Shown piece by piece: positions 54,229 to 63,489 of a DNA stretch of 64,000 bases (position 1 is its first letter; each line of letters starts with the position of its first letter). The translations under genes were made by a program, and so were the position numbers. Location: NCBI GenBank assembly GCA_947502495.1, contig CANNAC010000003.1, positions 186,001 to 250,000 on the forward strand. The letters are read 5' to 3'. The notes beneath the pieces are model-generated. The model made no database searches. It saw only the letters and a list, made by a program, of their open reading frames with translations, and was not told the DNA's origin. The DNA is from an uncultured Flavobacteriaceae bacterium (GTDB lineage Bacteria > Bacteroidota > Bacteroidia > Flavobacteriales > Flavobacteriaceae).

Positions 54229-55491
54229 ATGATTATGAATGAAATACATGTGGATGTTTTAATTATAGGAGCTGGACCTTCTGGTTGCGTTGCTGCTTCC
54301 TACCTTCACAACCAAGGAAAGCAGATCAAAGTAGTTGAAAAAAGCACTTTTCCTAGGTTTGTAATAGGAGAGAGTTTATTACCAAGATGTATGGATCACT
54401 TTGAAGAAGTTGGTCTTTTAGATGTTTTGAAAAATTTCGGATTTGAAAAAAAACATGGCGCTCGTTTTTTAAGAGGAGATATCGTTTGTGATTTTGATTT
54501 TAGTAAAAAACATACCGAAGGTTGGGATTGGACGTGGCAAGTGCCTCGTGCCGATTTTGATAATGTACTTGCAACCGAATTAGTAAATAGAGGTGTAGAC
54601 ATTGCTTTTAATAATGAAGTGGTAGATGTTGTGTTTGATGCAGATGGCGCTTCTGTTACTAGCATAAAAGATGAAAATGGAGAGGAATATAAAGTACATG
54701 CAAAGCATATTATAGATTCTAGTGGTTATGGTCGCGTTTTACCAAGAATGCTTGGTTTAGATAAGCCGTCCTCGATACCAGAACATTCTTCTATTTTTAC
54801 ACATGTAAAAGATTTAAAAAGACCAGAAGGCGAAGAAGGAACCATTATTACTTTTGATGTTTTAGATAAAGATACTTGGTTTTGGGTAATTCCTTTTTCT
54901 AATGGAGATACCAGTATTGGTTTTGTTGGTTTAACCGATTTTATCGATTCTTTTGAAGGAGATACCACCGAAAGAATGCAAAAAATGCTGAAACTTTCTA
55001 AATATTACCATAAGCGTTTTGAAGGATTAGATTTTAAATTTCCACCGGTTACTATTAAAAATTACGCAAAATCGGTAACACAACTTTATGGAAAAGGTTA
55101 TGCATTAACAGGAAATAGTGCAGAGTTTTTAGACCCTGTTTTTTCATCAGGAGTAACTTTTGCAACAGAATCTGCTATTTTATCTGCAAAGCTAATCACG
55201 AAAGAGTTAAATGGCGAAACCGTAGATTGGGAAACAGAATATACGGGTTATATTATGAAAGGTGTCAAAGTTTTTTCAACCTATGTGAAAGAATGGTACA
55301 CAGGAAATTTGCAAACCTTGTTTTTTCACCGACCTGAAAATCCAGATATTAAAAAACAAATTTGTGCCGTTTTGGCTGGTTATGTTTGGGATGATACCAA
55401 TCCTTTTGTTAAAAAACACGATCGACTAGTTAAGAATCTAGCTTATTTAATAGATATGGAAGTACAAGAAAAAGAAAAAGCGAACCAATAG
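54229..55491 (+). CDS. Flavin-dependent halogenase/hydroxylase-like enzyme
   Basis: The protein has 420 residues. FAD motifs are GAGPSG (14-19) and, near the C-terminus, FLDPVFSSGV. It carries the halogenase signature WxWxIP as W217-F-W219-V-I-P. A Lys pair (K74, K75; GFEKKHGARF) lies where the catalytic Lys of flavin halogenases would be. Some flexirubins carry chlorine on the ring, so a ring halogenase is plausible, but ring hydroxylation by this family is also possible. An alternative ATG lies 6 bases downstream. Its stop codon is inside the terminator stem-loop. Confidence 0.8.
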   Translation: MIMNEIHVDVLIIGAGPSGCVAASYLHNQGKQIKVVEKSTFPRFVIGESLLPRCMDHFEEVGLLDVLKNFGFEKKHGARFLRGDIVCDFDFSKKHTEGWDWTWQVPRADFDNVLATELVNRGVDIAFNNEVVDVVFDADGASVTSIKDENGEEYKVHAKHIIDSSGYGRVLPRMLGLDKPSSIPEHSSIFTHVKDLKRPEGEEGTIITFDVLDKDTWFWVIPFSNGDTSIGFVGLTDFIDSFEGDTTERMQKMLKLSKYYHKRFEGLDFKFPPVTIKNYAKSVTQLYGKGYALTGNSAEFLDPVFSSGVTFATESAILSAKLITKELNGETVDWETEYTGYIMKGVKVFSTYVKEWYTGNLQTLFFHRPENPDIKKQICAVLAGYVWDDTNPFVKKHDRLVKNLAYLIDMEVQEKEKANQ

Positions 55492-55505
55492 GTTCGCTTT
55501 TTTTT
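55475..55505 (+). terminator. Intrinsic terminator of the flavoenzyme gene
   Basis: A 12-bp stem (AAAAAGCGAACC/GGTTCGCTTTTT) with the loop AATA and a T run. The stop codon TAG (55489-55491) spans the loop/stem junction, so the last codons form part of the terminator. Confidence 0.85.
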
Positions 55506-55523
55506 ATTAATAGTAAGTGTATA

Positions 55524-56126
55524 CTATTTTGTGTTCTTGTAAAGGTGTTTCGCAAATGCTCTTCCAAAAATGATATACGCATCAGCAATTCGTTGACCAG
55601 AATTAAAATCGTAACCACCATTTCCTTGTCCTTCAATTTTTGTATAATCTACAGAGAATATAACGTCAGATGGGCTATCTGTTTTATAAACAGATAAAGT
55701 AAGTTCTACTTTAGAGTTTTTTCTAACAATACCAACATTGTATCCTGGGTATATGAAGGTAGTATGGATTTTCATCGTGTATTCTGCATCGATATCTTTA
55801 CCAACTTTAGCCATTCCATCTTTTATTCTGTCATTAAAAGTTTCAATAAACCTTGGCTCATAAAATTCTTCTCTATCGGAAAACCATGACTTTTTGAATT
55901 CCTCTCCTGTACCTGGCTCTTTTTCCTCACGTTTCGCCATTTTATCTTTTAAAAATGCTTCTTCGCTGTCATATTTAGGGATTTCAAGGTTAGAATAGTC
56001 AAATTCTACATGGTATGCAGTGATGCCTTTAAGGCTTTCCCAGTCACCTTTTTTAACGTTTGCTTTTTGTGCCAACATGATTGTCGAACAGAATAGTACT
56101 AAAATAAGAGATAGTTGTTTTTTCAT
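55524..56126 (-). CDS. Conserved hypothetical exported protein
   Basis: The protein has 200 residues with a signal peptide (MKKQLSLILVLFCSTIMLAQ). It contains GDWESLKGITAYHVEFDYS, a Lys/Glu-rich segment (MAKREEKEPGTGEEFKKS) and a beta-rich C-terminus with PGYNVGIVRKNSKVELTLSV. No family is recognised. It has a short stand-alone gene context downstream of the flavoenzyme terminator. Confidence 0.65.
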   Translation of the reverse strand: MKKQLSLILVLFCSTIMLAQKANVKKGDWESLKGITAYHVEFDYSNLEIPKYDSEEAFLKDKMAKREEKEPGTGEEFKKSWFSDREEFYEPRFIETFNDRIKDGMAKVGKDIDAEYTMKIHTTFIYPGYNVGIVRKNSKVELTLSVYKTDSPSDVIFSVDYTKIEGQGNGGYDFNSGQRIADAYIIFGRAFAKHLYKNTK

Positions 56127-56179
56127 TTTTATGAATTTAGATTCCTGCTAAAATAACTAATATTATGCCAAAGTTAAAA

Positions 56180-57130
56180 TTAACCTTTTGTTTTACTTAA
56201 TTGTGAAAGCATTTCCTTTGTAATATCTTCTAAAGAAAAAGCATGTTTCCAGTTCCAGTCTTCTTTTGCCGTAGTATCATCTATGCTCTTTGGCCAAGAA
56301 TCTGCAATAGCTTGTCTAAAATCTGGCTTGTAACTAATTTTAAAATCTGGGATGTGCTTTTGTATAGAAGCAGCAATTTCTTGAGGTGTAAAGCTAATTG
56401 CAGCTAAATTATAAGAAGATCTTATTTTAATAGCGTCTGGTTCTGCTTGCATTATGTCTACCGTTGCTTTTATAGCATCATCCATAAACATCATTGGAAG
56501 TTTTGTGTCTTCACTTAAAAAACATTCGTACGCTTTGTTTTTTAATGCTTCATGATAAATTTCTACCGCATAATCTGTGGTTCCTCCTCCGGGTAACGTT
56601 TTCCAACTAATAATTCCTGGATAACGAATACTTCTAACATCTACACCATATTTTTCATGGTAATATTCGCACCAACGTTCCCCAACTTGCTTTGTAATTC
56701 CGTAAACCGTGGAAGGTTCCATAATGGTATGTTGCGCAGTATCTTCTTTTGGAGTTGTAGGTCCGAAAACAGCAATACTTGATGGCCAAAAAACGTGATC
56801 AATTTGTTTTGTTTTGGCTAAATTTAATACATGAAAAAGAGAATTCATATTTAGATCCCAAGCTTCCATTGGGTATTTTTCGCCCGTTGCACTTAGTAAA
56901 GCAGCCATAAGATAGACTGTTTTTACGTTATGGTTTATACAACAATCTTTAATAGCATTAAAGTTTTTAGCATCTAGAATTACAAAAGGGCCAGCATTTA
57001 CTAGTTCGAGTTTTCGGGTATTAATGTCACTTGCAATAACATTATCTACACCATAAATGTCTCTAAGTTTATACGTAAGCTCAGAACCAATTTGTCCGCA
57101 AGCGCCAATAATTAAAATTTTTGAAGTCAT
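56180..57130 (-). CDS. tdh: L-threonine 3-dehydrogenase (SDR type)
   Basis: The protein has 316 residues, an extended short-chain dehydrogenase with NAD motif GACGQIGSEL (residues 9-18) and the active pair Y145-x3-K149 approximately, in STVYGITKQVG. Sequence features (LLSATGEKYP, GIISWKTLPGGGTTDY) match the SDR-type threonine dehydrogenases common in Bacteroidota. It oxidises L-threonine to 2-amino-3-oxobutanoate. No kbl gene is in the window. Confidence 0.85.
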   Translation of the reverse strand: MTSKILIIGACGQIGSELTYKLRDIYGVDNVIASDINTRKLELVNAGPFVILDAKNFNAIKDCCINHNVKTVYLMAALLSATGEKYPMEAWDLNMNSLFHVLNLAKTKQIDHVFWPSSIAVFGPTTPKEDTAQHTIMEPSTVYGITKQVGERWCEYYHEKYGVDVRSIRYPGIISWKTLPGGGTTDYAVEIYHEALKNKAYECFLSEDTKLPMMFMDDAIKATVDIMQAEPDAIKIRSSYNLAAISFTPQEIAASIQKHIPDFKISYKPDFRQAIADSWPKSIDDTTAKEDWNWKHAFSLEDITKEMLSQLSKTKG

Positions 57131-57244
57131 TAATTCCTGAAATTTAAGGTGGTCAAAAATAACACGTTTTTAAAGAAGAAAATATAAAATTCACTTAAAA
57201 TAATAACAGTCTAAAGTATTTAATAATAAAAGTAAAGAATACAA

Positions 57245-57252
57245 TATATTTG
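57245..57252 (+). promoter_or_regulatory. Candidate -7 box of the small lipoprotein operon
   Basis: TATATTTG matches TAnnTTTG and lies 23 bases before the start codon of the lipoprotein at 57275. No clear -33 TTTG is seen. Confidence 0.55.
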
Positions 57253-57274
57253 TACATATAATAGTTAATTATAA

Positions 57275-57790
57275 ATGAAAGCATTACTATACATTACCTT
57301 AATCCTTTGTGTTTTTTCGTGCAAGGACACAGATGCAACACAAGCACTAGAAAACAATACAGAGGAAACGTCTCTAAAAATAACGAAAGAAGACATTTCT
57401 AAACTTAAATATACGCAGTTTCTTCTAGATGCTAAGACAAGAAATTCTCCAGAGTTTTGGCAAAAATATTCCGAATTAAATGATCTAATTTTAAAAGTGA
57501 ATCAAGCAGATTTATCTTTTTTTAAGGAAAATAATGAATTGCTAATCGCTTTTATTAAGGACTTAAATGAAACCATTCCAGAAGAAGTAGATACACCAGC
57601 AATCCAGGCTAGATTAGTGGCATTAGAAACGCAAATGTTAAAGTTAGAAGGTGTTGTAAATTTATCGCAACCAGGAAAAAAGGAAACGCTTTTAGTTGTT
57701 AGAGATTTTTTAGCTGCATTTTCAAATCTTAACCTTCAAATAAATAAGAAGTTTGAAAGAGAAGCTCAAAAAATTGAAAAGCCATATTAA
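57275..57790 (+). CDS. Hypothetical lipoprotein
   Basis: The protein has 171 residues with a lipobox (CVFSCKD, Cys at about residue 16). The mature part is alpha-helical with heptad-like stretches, for example ALETQMLKLEGVVNL. No function is recognised. It probably forms an operon with the SnoaL-like lipoprotein that follows 1 base later. Confidence 0.7.
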   Translation: MKALLYITLILCVFSCKDTDATQALENNTEETSLKITKEDISKLKYTQFLLDAKTRNSPEFWQKYSELNDLILKVNQADLSFFKENNELLIAFIKDLNETIPEEVDTPAIQARLVALETQMLKLEGVVNLSQPGKKETLLVVRDFLAAFSNLNLQINKKFEREAQKIEKPY

Positions 57791-57791
57791 T

Positions 57792-58322
57792 ATGAAACAT
57801 ATATATGTATTCCTTTTAGTAATAGTAGTTACTTCTTGTACTAAAAAAGCCGAAGAAAAACAGATAGTTTCCTCTTCAGAAATTAAAAAAGAAATTAATA
57901 CCAATGTAGATGCTTGGCATGCAGCTGCTGCGGAAGCAAACTTGGATGCCTACTTTAATTTAATGACTACAGATGGTGTTTTTATAGGTACAGATGCTAC
58001 CGAAAATTGGCAAAACGAAGCTTTTAAAGTATATTCAAAACCATACTTTGATAAAGGGAAAGCATGGAGTTTTACTGCAATAGAAAGAAATATTTATATA
58101 TCGGAAGATAAAAATACGGCATGGTTTGACGAATTATTAGACACACAAATGAAAATTTGTAGAGGATCTGGTGTTCTAAAATTAGAAGATAATACATGGA
58201 AAATTGCACACTACGTTTTATCTATTGCCATACCTAATGAGAACGTAAATGAGGTCGTTGCTATAAAGAAAGCTTCAGATAGTTTGTACATTAAAAAACT
58301 AGTAGAGAAAGCTACCCATTAG
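57792..58322 (+). CDS. SnoaL-like (NTF2-fold) lipoprotein
   Basis: The protein has 176 residues from the ATG at 57792. The in-frame start at 57753 lies inside the upstream gene and is rejected because the lipobox (VVTSCTKK) then falls too far in. The mature part has the pattern of the SnoaL-like/DUF4440 family (WHAAAAEANLDAYFNLMTTDGVFIGTD), with conserved VDAWHAA. Such domains bind small ligands or act as enzymes; the role here is unknown. Confidence 0.8.
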   Translation: MKHIYVFLLVIVVTSCTKKAEEKQIVSSSEIKKEINTNVDAWHAAAAEANLDAYFNLMTTDGVFIGTDATENWQNEAFKVYSKPYFDKGKAWSFTAIERNIYISEDKNTAWFDELLDTQMKICRGSGVLKLEDNTWKIAHYVLSIAIPNENVNEVVAIKKASDSLYIKKLVEKATH

Positions 58323-58345
58323 TTTTATGACGATTTATAAAAGGA

Positions 58346-58377
58346 AAAGCCTTACTGTTTTCAGTAAGGCTTTTTTT
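58346..58377 (+). terminator. Intrinsic terminator of the lipoprotein operon
   Basis: A 12-bp perfect stem AAAGCCTTACTG/CAGTAAGGCTTT with loop TTTT and a T run on the + strand, 24 bases after the SnoaL-like lipoprotein stop. Confidence 0.9.
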
Positions 58378-58465
58378 ATTAATATTTTGTTAAAGATGTA
58401 ACTAAATTAATATTTGGCAGTCTTTTTAGCATTAAATTGTAACCAAAACAAAACACTAATTAAAA

Positions 58466-60556
58466 ATGAAAACCAACTTTAAAAAACTATCACTACTTAG
58501 TGCAGTCGCTTTTATAGGTTTAGTATCTTGTAAAGAAGAACCTAAACAGGAAGTAGCAGTAGTAGAAAAAACACCAGGAATCAATCTAGATTACATGGAT
58601 ACTAGCATTCCTGCTAGCGAGGATTTCTTTAAACACGTTAACGGGAAATGGCTAGAAACTAACGAGATTCCAGATGATCAAGCAACTTGGGGAAGTTTTC
58701 AAGAACTTCGTAAAAAAACAGATGATGATGCCTTAGCTATTTTAAAATCTGCTATGTCAGATAATAAAGATTTAGGAAACATTCAAGTACTTCCTGGTTC
58801 TGACCAAGAAAAAGCAGTATTCTATTACCAAACGATAATGGATACTATTAGCAGAAATAAAGCAGGTATTGATCCAATAAAACCATATTTAGCAAAAATT
58901 GAAGCGATTAAGAATGTAGACGATCTACAAGCTTTCATGATTGAAATGGAACCAAAAGGTGGTGCTGGTTTATACGGATTTGGTGTTGGTAGTGACCCGA
59001 AAGACAGTAATAGAAATGTTGCCTATTTAGGAGGTGGAAGTACTGGATTGCCAGATAGAGATTACTATGTAAAAGATGATGCCGATTCTAAAGAAAAGAG
59101 AGAAAAGTATGTCGCACATATTACAAGAATGCTTCAGTATTTAGGAGATAGTGAAGCAGAAGCAAAAGCACAAGCAGACCAAATTTTAGCTTTCGAAACT
59201 AGATTAGAAGAAGCTAAAATGGACAAGGTAGAGCGTCGTGATGCACGTAAACGTTACAATCCTCGTTCTATTGCAGAGGTTCAAAAAATGGTTCCTACAG
59301 TAAACTGGAAAAACTTTTTATCAGGAATTGGTGTTAAAGAATTAGACACGGTAATTATTGGCGATTTAGGATACTTTAATAGATTACAAGAAGTATTAGC
59401 AGAAGGCAACGTTAGTGATTGGAAAGCCTATTTAAAATGGGATACATTTAATGGCGCAACTGGATATTTAAGTACAGATATTGAAACTGCTAATTGGGAG
59501 TTTTACGGAAAAGAATTGAATGGATCTAAAGCACAAAGAGCTAGAGATGAACGCGCTTTAGGATCTTTAAATAGAACTATTGGGGAAGCTTTAGGGAAAC
59601 TATATGTAGATAAAAAATTCCCGCCAGAAGCGAAAGTGAAAGCAGAAAAAATGATTAAAAACGTAATTTTAGCTTTCGAGCACAGAATTAATAAACTGGA
59701 TTGGATGAGTCCAGAAACCAAGAAAAAAGCAATTGAAAAGCTTAGAGCAACACAAGTAAAAATAGCATATCCAGATGTATGGAAAGATTATTCTGCATTA
59801 GAGGTTAAGAGTGTGGAAGATGGTGGTACTTATTTACAAAACTCTTTAAATGCAAGTGCATGGAACTTTAAGAAAGATTTAGATAAGTTAGGGAAACCTG
59901 TAGATAAAAGCGAATGGTATATGGCACCACAAGTGGTGAATGCATATTTTAATCCTTCATACAACGAGATTGTATTTCCTGCGGCTATTTTACAAGCCCC
60001 TTTTTATAACTATACTGCAGATGATGCTGTAAATTATGGAGGAATTGGAGCTGTTATTGGACATGAAATTTCCCATAGTTTTGACGATTCTGGTTCTAGA
60101 TATGATAAAGATGGAAACTTGAATAACTGGTGGACAGATGAAGATTTAACACAATTTGAAGGATTAGGTAAAGCATTAGCAGATCAATATAGTGCTATTG
60201 AAGTGTTACCTGAAACCAATATTAATGGTGCTTTTACTTTAGGGGAAAACATAGGTGATTTAGGAGGTGTTCTTGCTGCTTATGATGCTTTACAAATGAG
60301 TTTTGAAGGTAACAGACCAGCAGATATTGATGGGTACACAGCAGAACAACGTTTCTTTATGTCTTGGGCAACAGTTTGGAGAATAAAAATGCGTGACGAA
60401 GCTTTAAAAACTAGAATTAAAACAGATTCACATTCTCCAGGAATGAATAGAGCTGTACAACCTTTATTAAATATAGATGCTTTTTACGAAGCGTTCGGAA
60501 TTAAAGAAGGAGATAAAATGTATATCGCTCCAGAAGATAGAGTTAGAATCTGGTAA
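58466..60556 (+). CDS. pepO: M13-family metallopeptidase lipoprotein (PepO/neprilysin-like)
   Basis: The protein has 696 residues with a lipobox (GLVSCKEE). The catalytic zinc motif is H533-E534-x2-H537 (GHEISHSFDD) and the second motif is E594-x3-D598 (ENIGDLGG). The N-terminal lid is typical (FFKHVNGKWLETNEIP). The C-terminal segment (VQPLLNIDAFYEAFGI) matches the family end. The lipoprotein signal and the absence of a long membrane helix mean it acts in the envelope on peptides. It ends before the bidirectional terminator at 60576. Confidence 0.92.
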   Translation: MKTNFKKLSLLSAVAFIGLVSCKEEPKQEVAVVEKTPGINLDYMDTSIPASEDFFKHVNGKWLETNEIPDDQATWGSFQELRKKTDDDALAILKSAMSDNKDLGNIQVLPGSDQEKAVFYYQTIMDTISRNKAGIDPIKPYLAKIEAIKNVDDLQAFMIEMEPKGGAGLYGFGVGSDPKDSNRNVAYLGGGSTGLPDRDYYVKDDADSKEKREKYVAHITRMLQYLGDSEAEAKAQADQILAFETRLEEAKMDKVERRDARKRYNPRSIAEVQKMVPTVNWKNFLSGIGVKELDTVIIGDLGYFNRLQEVLAEGNVSDWKAYLKWDTFNGATGYLSTDIETANWEFYGKELNGSKAQRARDERALGSLNRTIGEALGKLYVDKKFPPEAKVKAEKMIKNVILAFEHRINKLDWMSPETKKKAIEKLRATQVKIAYPDVWKDYSALEVKSVEDGGTYLQNSLNASAWNFKKDLDKLGKPVDKSEWYMAPQVVNAYFNPSYNEIVFPAAILQAPFYNYTADDAVNYGGIGAVIGHEISHSFDDSGSRYDKDGNLNNWWTDEDLTQFEGLGKALADQYSAIEVLPETNINGAFTLGENIGDLGGVLAAYDALQMSFEGNRPADIDGYTAEQRFFMSWATVWRIKMRDEALKTRIKTDSHSPGMNRAVQPLLNIDAFYEAFGIKEGDKMYIAPEDRVRIW

Positions 60557-60575
60557 GATTTTAAGATCATAAACT

Positions 60576-60608
60576 AAAAAAGGCAACTCCTACGAGTTGC
60601 CTTTTTTT
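60576..60608. terminator. Bidirectional terminator between M13 and M28 peptidase genes
   Basis: A 13-14-bp stem AAAAAGGCAACTC/GAGTTGCCTTTTT with loop CTAC, with A and T runs on both flanks, between convergent genes ending at 60556 and 60607. Confidence 0.9.
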
Positions 60609-62907
60609 ATTTAATAATTATACTGTTTTTAGTCACAATTGCATCATTTAATATAAACGGTTTTGGCATCATGTGTGTTTCTCGTTGTGCTACATTAAGG
60701 GATTTGTTGGTGAGCAAATCATAAGTGGCTTCATACACTTGTATGCTTGTTTTTTGCGAAGTAGGAACCGTGAAAATCATATCTAAAGGTTCGTTGTCTG
60801 CTACGTAGTAACTAAACAAGCGATTGTTTAATCTTTCGTTAAAAACAGTTCCCGTAGTTGCATCTTTTTTAGCAGAAATACCATTGATTACAAAAGAATT
60901 AAAAATGTTTGTACTATCTGAAAAGATTTCAAAACGTGCTGCATTACGTTGTGATGTTAAACAAATAGCGATTTTTCGTTCGCCATTAATAATCGTATCG
61001 TGGGATATTTCAATCTTAGGTTTGGCAATATCTTTTACTGCTGCGTTTTTTGTAAACGTAAAACTCGACTTATATTTACTACCAATCGTATTTTTAGAAA
61101 GTGCCGTAGCACGGTCTGGATTATTGGTTAAAAAGCTTTCGGTCCAAGTATCTAGAATATCATCATAGGTTGCCCAAACCGCATTATTTTCATTGGTATC
61201 TAAAACATATAAAAGACTGTTTGGTTTTGGTGTGTCTTTGGTGAATTTAGAGTTGAAATGTGCCGTGATAAGAAAACCAATTCCGAAGACTAAAAACAAA
61301 TAAGACCACCGTTTTTTATGTTTTAAAAATCCAAATACGGAAACCAGTAAGCCAAAAATTAGAACTACAAATATGGCGGAAACAAATAGAATTTTTAAAC
61401 CTAAACCAACCGGAAACATTTTTACAAGTGGAGATATAATAAACAACACCGGAACTGCTAAAATAGCTAACAGAATTAGACTCGGTTTTTGCTGTCTTAT
61501 CATTAAAAATAAGCTTAATAAACCAAAGTACACCGGAATAATAAAAAAGCTTGCGCCTTCTAATTGTAAAGCAACTAATACACAAATAAGCAACCAGAAA
61601 ACTAATGGTGCAATGAGTAGATTCACTGGTTTTTCAGAAGCTTTAAAGACATGATAACTATAAAAACAAATAGCCAAAGTTAAACAAGTAAATGCAGCAA
61701 TATAAGCATGGCCATTATAGGTGAAACCATGTAGCATTTCTTGGTACTGCGGATACAGAAGCTTTAAAATTTCCCAACAAAAAAAAGTGAATAAACCACC
61801 AATGACAAGGCTTAAAGAAAATGGAATAAAACCTTTTAGTATGTCTTTTGCGTTTAATGATTTCTCTTTAACCCCGTAAATAAGTAATCCAATAAATCCA
61901 ATGATTGCTAAAATTAGCATGGGCCAAATCCATGAAAAAGGATAGATAATCGTTTTGAAAAATGGAACATTAAAGTACATATAATCTTCGGTACTTTTTA
62001 CATTGTTGAGGTTGGCATTACTAAAATGATAGAGTAGTGGCATGAGGTAAGAACCTTGATGCTCTAAAGTGTTTCTATCTAATCTTTCATAGGTATCTAA
62101 AGCGGTGTGGTAATCAAAATGGTCATCAATAAAAGCAAAATTAAAACCATCAATATCTTTATCTGCTCTAAAACGTGTTAAATCGGTATCGTTTGGGAGC
62201 ATTTTATAGATGCTATATGCTAAGGAGTTTGCTACAGGATATTCTGGGTTCGCCTTAACAAATTCTTTCATCAGGTTTGCATTTCCTTGGTTGGTTTCAA
62301 TAAGCATATAACTTGGTCCGCCAGAACCACGAGCTTCAAAATTTAAAACCAAACCAACATCTTTAGACCAAGGATGCTTGTTCACAAAAATATCTGCACC
62401 ATTTAATCCTAGTTCTTCACCATCCGAAATAAGAATAATAATGTCGTTTTTTGGAGTTTTATTTTCTGCTAAAAAAGCACGAATACCTTCTAGAATAGTA
62501 ACCACTCCAGAACCAGCATCACTAGCTCCAAACGAAGAATGTGGATTGCTATCATAATGCGAAAGTAGGAGCAAAGCTTTACTATTATCACTTCCTTTTA
62601 TTCTTGCTAAAATGTTTTTAGGTTTTGATAGATTGCCCCATTGACTCATGGAATAATCCTCTTGTATTTGGGTTTCTAAACCAAGTTTTTCGAGTTCTTT
62701 TACAATATAATCTCTAACCTCTTGATGTGCTTGGTTGCCTAGAAAATGTGGTTTTTTAGAAATTTCTTTTAATTGAATTAATGCACGTTGGGTAGAAAAA
62801 GAAGTTTCAGGTGCATCTATTGTCGAAATGGTATTTGGCAGTAAAGCATCAAAACTGCAATAGACAGCAAGGCCTATAATCAAGATTGCAATAAATTTTT
62901 TAAACAT
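60607..62907 (-). CDS. M28-family membrane-bound peptidase
   Basis: The protein has 766 residues. An N-terminal membrane segment precedes an M28 aminopeptidase domain with zinc ligands in LLLSHYDSNPH (His/Asp), SDGEELGLNG (Glu pair) and DDHFDYHTALDT (His). The region ~330-545 has about eight membrane helices (FSWIWPMLILAIIGF, LVIGGLFTFFCWEIL and others), followed by a C-terminal exported domain. This layout is that of ER/envelope M28 peptidases with a long membrane region. Substrate peptides are unknown. Confidence 0.9.
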   Translation of the reverse strand: MFKKFIAILIIGLAVYCSFDALLPNTISTIDAPETSFSTQRALIQLKEISKKPHFLGNQAHQEVRDYIVKELEKLGLETQIQEDYSMSQWGNLSKPKNILARIKGSDNSKALLLLSHYDSNPHSSFGASDAGSGVVTILEGIRAFLAENKTPKNDIIILISDGEELGLNGADIFVNKHPWSKDVGLVLNFEARGSGGPSYMLIETNQGNANLMKEFVKANPEYPVANSLAYSIYKMLPNDTDLTRFRADKDIDGFNFAFIDDHFDYHTALDTYERLDRNTLEHQGSYLMPLLYHFSNANLNNVKSTEDYMYFNVPFFKTIIYPFSWIWPMLILAIIGFIGLLIYGVKEKSLNAKDILKGFIPFSLSLVIGGLFTFFCWEILKLLYPQYQEMLHGFTYNGHAYIAAFTCLTLAICFYSYHVFKASEKPVNLLIAPLVFWLLICVLVALQLEGASFFIIPVYFGLLSLFLMIRQQKPSLILLAILAVPVLFIISPLVKMFPVGLGLKILFVSAIFVVLIFGLLVSVFGFLKHKKRWSYLFLVFGIGFLITAHFNSKFTKDTPKPNSLLYVLDTNENNAVWATYDDILDTWTESFLTNNPDRATALSKNTIGSKYKSSFTFTKNAAVKDIAKPKIEISHDTIINGERKIAICLTSQRNAARFEIFSDSTNIFNSFVINGISAKKDATTGTVFNERLNNRLFSYYVADNEPLDMIFTVPTSQKTSIQVYEATYDLLTNKSLNVAQRETHMMPKPFILNDAIVTKNSIIIK

Positions 62908-63020
62908 GTTTTTTGGATGTGATATTTACCTATAAAAATAGGAAATAATAATTAGGGTTTTTTTTCTTTAGGATAAATCGTTTAAAATCAGTATATTTAA
63001 GTTTATCAAAAGCTAATATT

Positions 63021-63485
63021 ATGGGTATCAAAAGTTTTCAAGGAGCAAGGAAACAGCAGAATGCTGCAGACCAAACGCAATTAAGAGTAAGTGATTATAT
63101 GACAAAGAATTTAATCACTTTTAGACCAGAGCAATCTGTGGATGAAGTTATCGAATCCCTAATTATGAATAAAATTTCTGGAGGGCCAGTTGTAAATGCA
63201 AACAACGAATTGGTAGGTATTATAAGTGAAGGAGATTGTTTAAAGCAAATTAGCGAAAGTAGATATTATAATATGCCAATGGCGAAAGATAATGTAGAGA
63301 AACGCATGGTTAAAAATGTGGATACTATGGATGGTAATATGAATATTTTTGATGCTGCCAATATGTTTTTAGAATCTAAACATAGACGTTTTCCAATATT
63401 AGAAAATGGTAAATTAGTAGGCCAAATTAGCCAAAAAGATATTCTTAAAGCTGCGTTACAATTAAAAGGACATACTTGGAAATAG
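63021..63485 (+). CDS. CBS-domain pair protein
   Basis: The protein has 154 residues. Two CBS domains cover about residues 26-85 and 90-150 (VSDYMTKNLITFRP, GGPVVNANNELVGIISEGD; MFLESKHRRFPILENGKLVGQISQKDIL). It probably binds adenosine nucleotides and regulates a partner enzyme or channel not in the window. It is divergent from the M28 gene and its end faces the zinc-ribbon gene 4 bases away. Confidence 0.9.
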   Translation: MGIKSFQGARKQQNAADQTQLRVSDYMTKNLITFRPEQSVDEVIESLIMNKISGGPVVNANNELVGIISEGDCLKQISESRYYNMPMAKDNVEKRMVKNVDTMDGNMNIFDAANMFLESKHRRFPILENGKLVGQISQKDILKAALQLKGHTWK

Positions 63486-63489
63486 TGTG

